Under the pieces are notes generated by a model that was given only the letters and a program-made list of their open reading frames with translations, was not told the origin of the DNA and made no database searches. A stretch of DNA of 6,407 nucleotides from an uncultured Pseudomonadota bacterium. GTDB lineage: Bacteria > Pseudomonadota > Gammaproteobacteria > Burkholderiales > Methylophilaceae. Location: NCBI GenBank assembly GCA_903854305.1, contig CAINWC010000200.1, forward strand, positions 1 to 6,407, written 5' to 3'. This document shows positions 6,397-6,407 of the stretch, one piece after another. Position numbers and translations under genes: made by a program. How positions within the stretch are numbered: position 1 is the first letter of the stretch; the number at the start of each line of letters is the position of its first letter.

Positions 6397-6407
6397 GTGA
6401 GATTACC
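6397..6407 (+). CDS. Probable 5' end of a rightward gene (partial)
   Basis: A GTG codon at 6397 follows a near-perfect Shine-Dalgarno sequence, AAGGAGG at 6383-6389, by 7 bases. Only the first codons (M-R-L...) are in the window, so no function can be given. The same frame is open upstream to ATG 6370 and ATG 6286, so a longer protein is possible, but neither ATG has comparable ribosome binding signals. The gene would be divergent from the TolB/TPR gene. Confidence 0.35.

Noticed and set aside
6286..6407. Group II intron or insertion-sequence end at the right edge.
   Set aside because: No intron boundary motif, domain V-like hairpin, terminal repeat or transposase fragment can be seen in the available bases.

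Overview
The window looks like proteobacterial chromosome of moderate G+C. The gene families fit a beta- or gammaproteobacterium; a methylotroph-like betaproteobacterium is a guess only. There is no rRNA, tRNA, CRISPR array or recognisable transposase.

Layout. Positions 1-146 hold the 3' end of an unidentified rightward gene. A 107-base gap leads into a tight four-gene rightward operon at 254-4490: a small [2Fe-2S] subunit (254-709), a large molybdopterin subunit with a twin-arginine signal (711-2891), an XdhC/CoxI-family cofactor-maturation protein (2908-3921) and a MocA-like molybdopterin cytidylyltransferase (3918-4490). Junctions are 1 base, 16 bases and a 4-base ATGA overlap. A convergent gene follows after 28 bases: a 529-residue leftward protein (4519-6108) with a winged-helix-like N-terminus, a TolB/FlgO-like middle and C-terminal TPRs. 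Positions 6109-6396 carry no confident gene: an AT-rich part (to about 6285) with weak promoter-like signals in both directions, then a more G+C-rich part containing a 9-bp hairpin that covers half of a strong Shine-Dalgarno sequence. That sequence precedes a GTG at 6397, probably the start of a rightward gene that runs off the window.

How the genes work together. The first two encode an isoquinoline 1-oxidoreductase/aldehyde dehydrogenase-type molybdenum hydroxylase of the xanthine oxidase family. MocA would convert Mo-molybdopterin to the cytosine dinucleotide form, and the XdhC protein would bind the cofactor, assist its sulfuration and help insert it. The twin-arginine signal on the large subunit implies that the folded, cofactor-loaded heterodimer is exported to the periplasm. 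No FAD subunit and no cytochrome c gene is present, so the electron acceptor is encoded elsewhere or is diffusible. The substrate cannot be read from this window.

No wholly new system is evident. The points most worth following are the possible SD-sequestering leader hairpin at the right edge, the soluble TolB/TPR regulator-like protein, and the missing electron-transfer partner.
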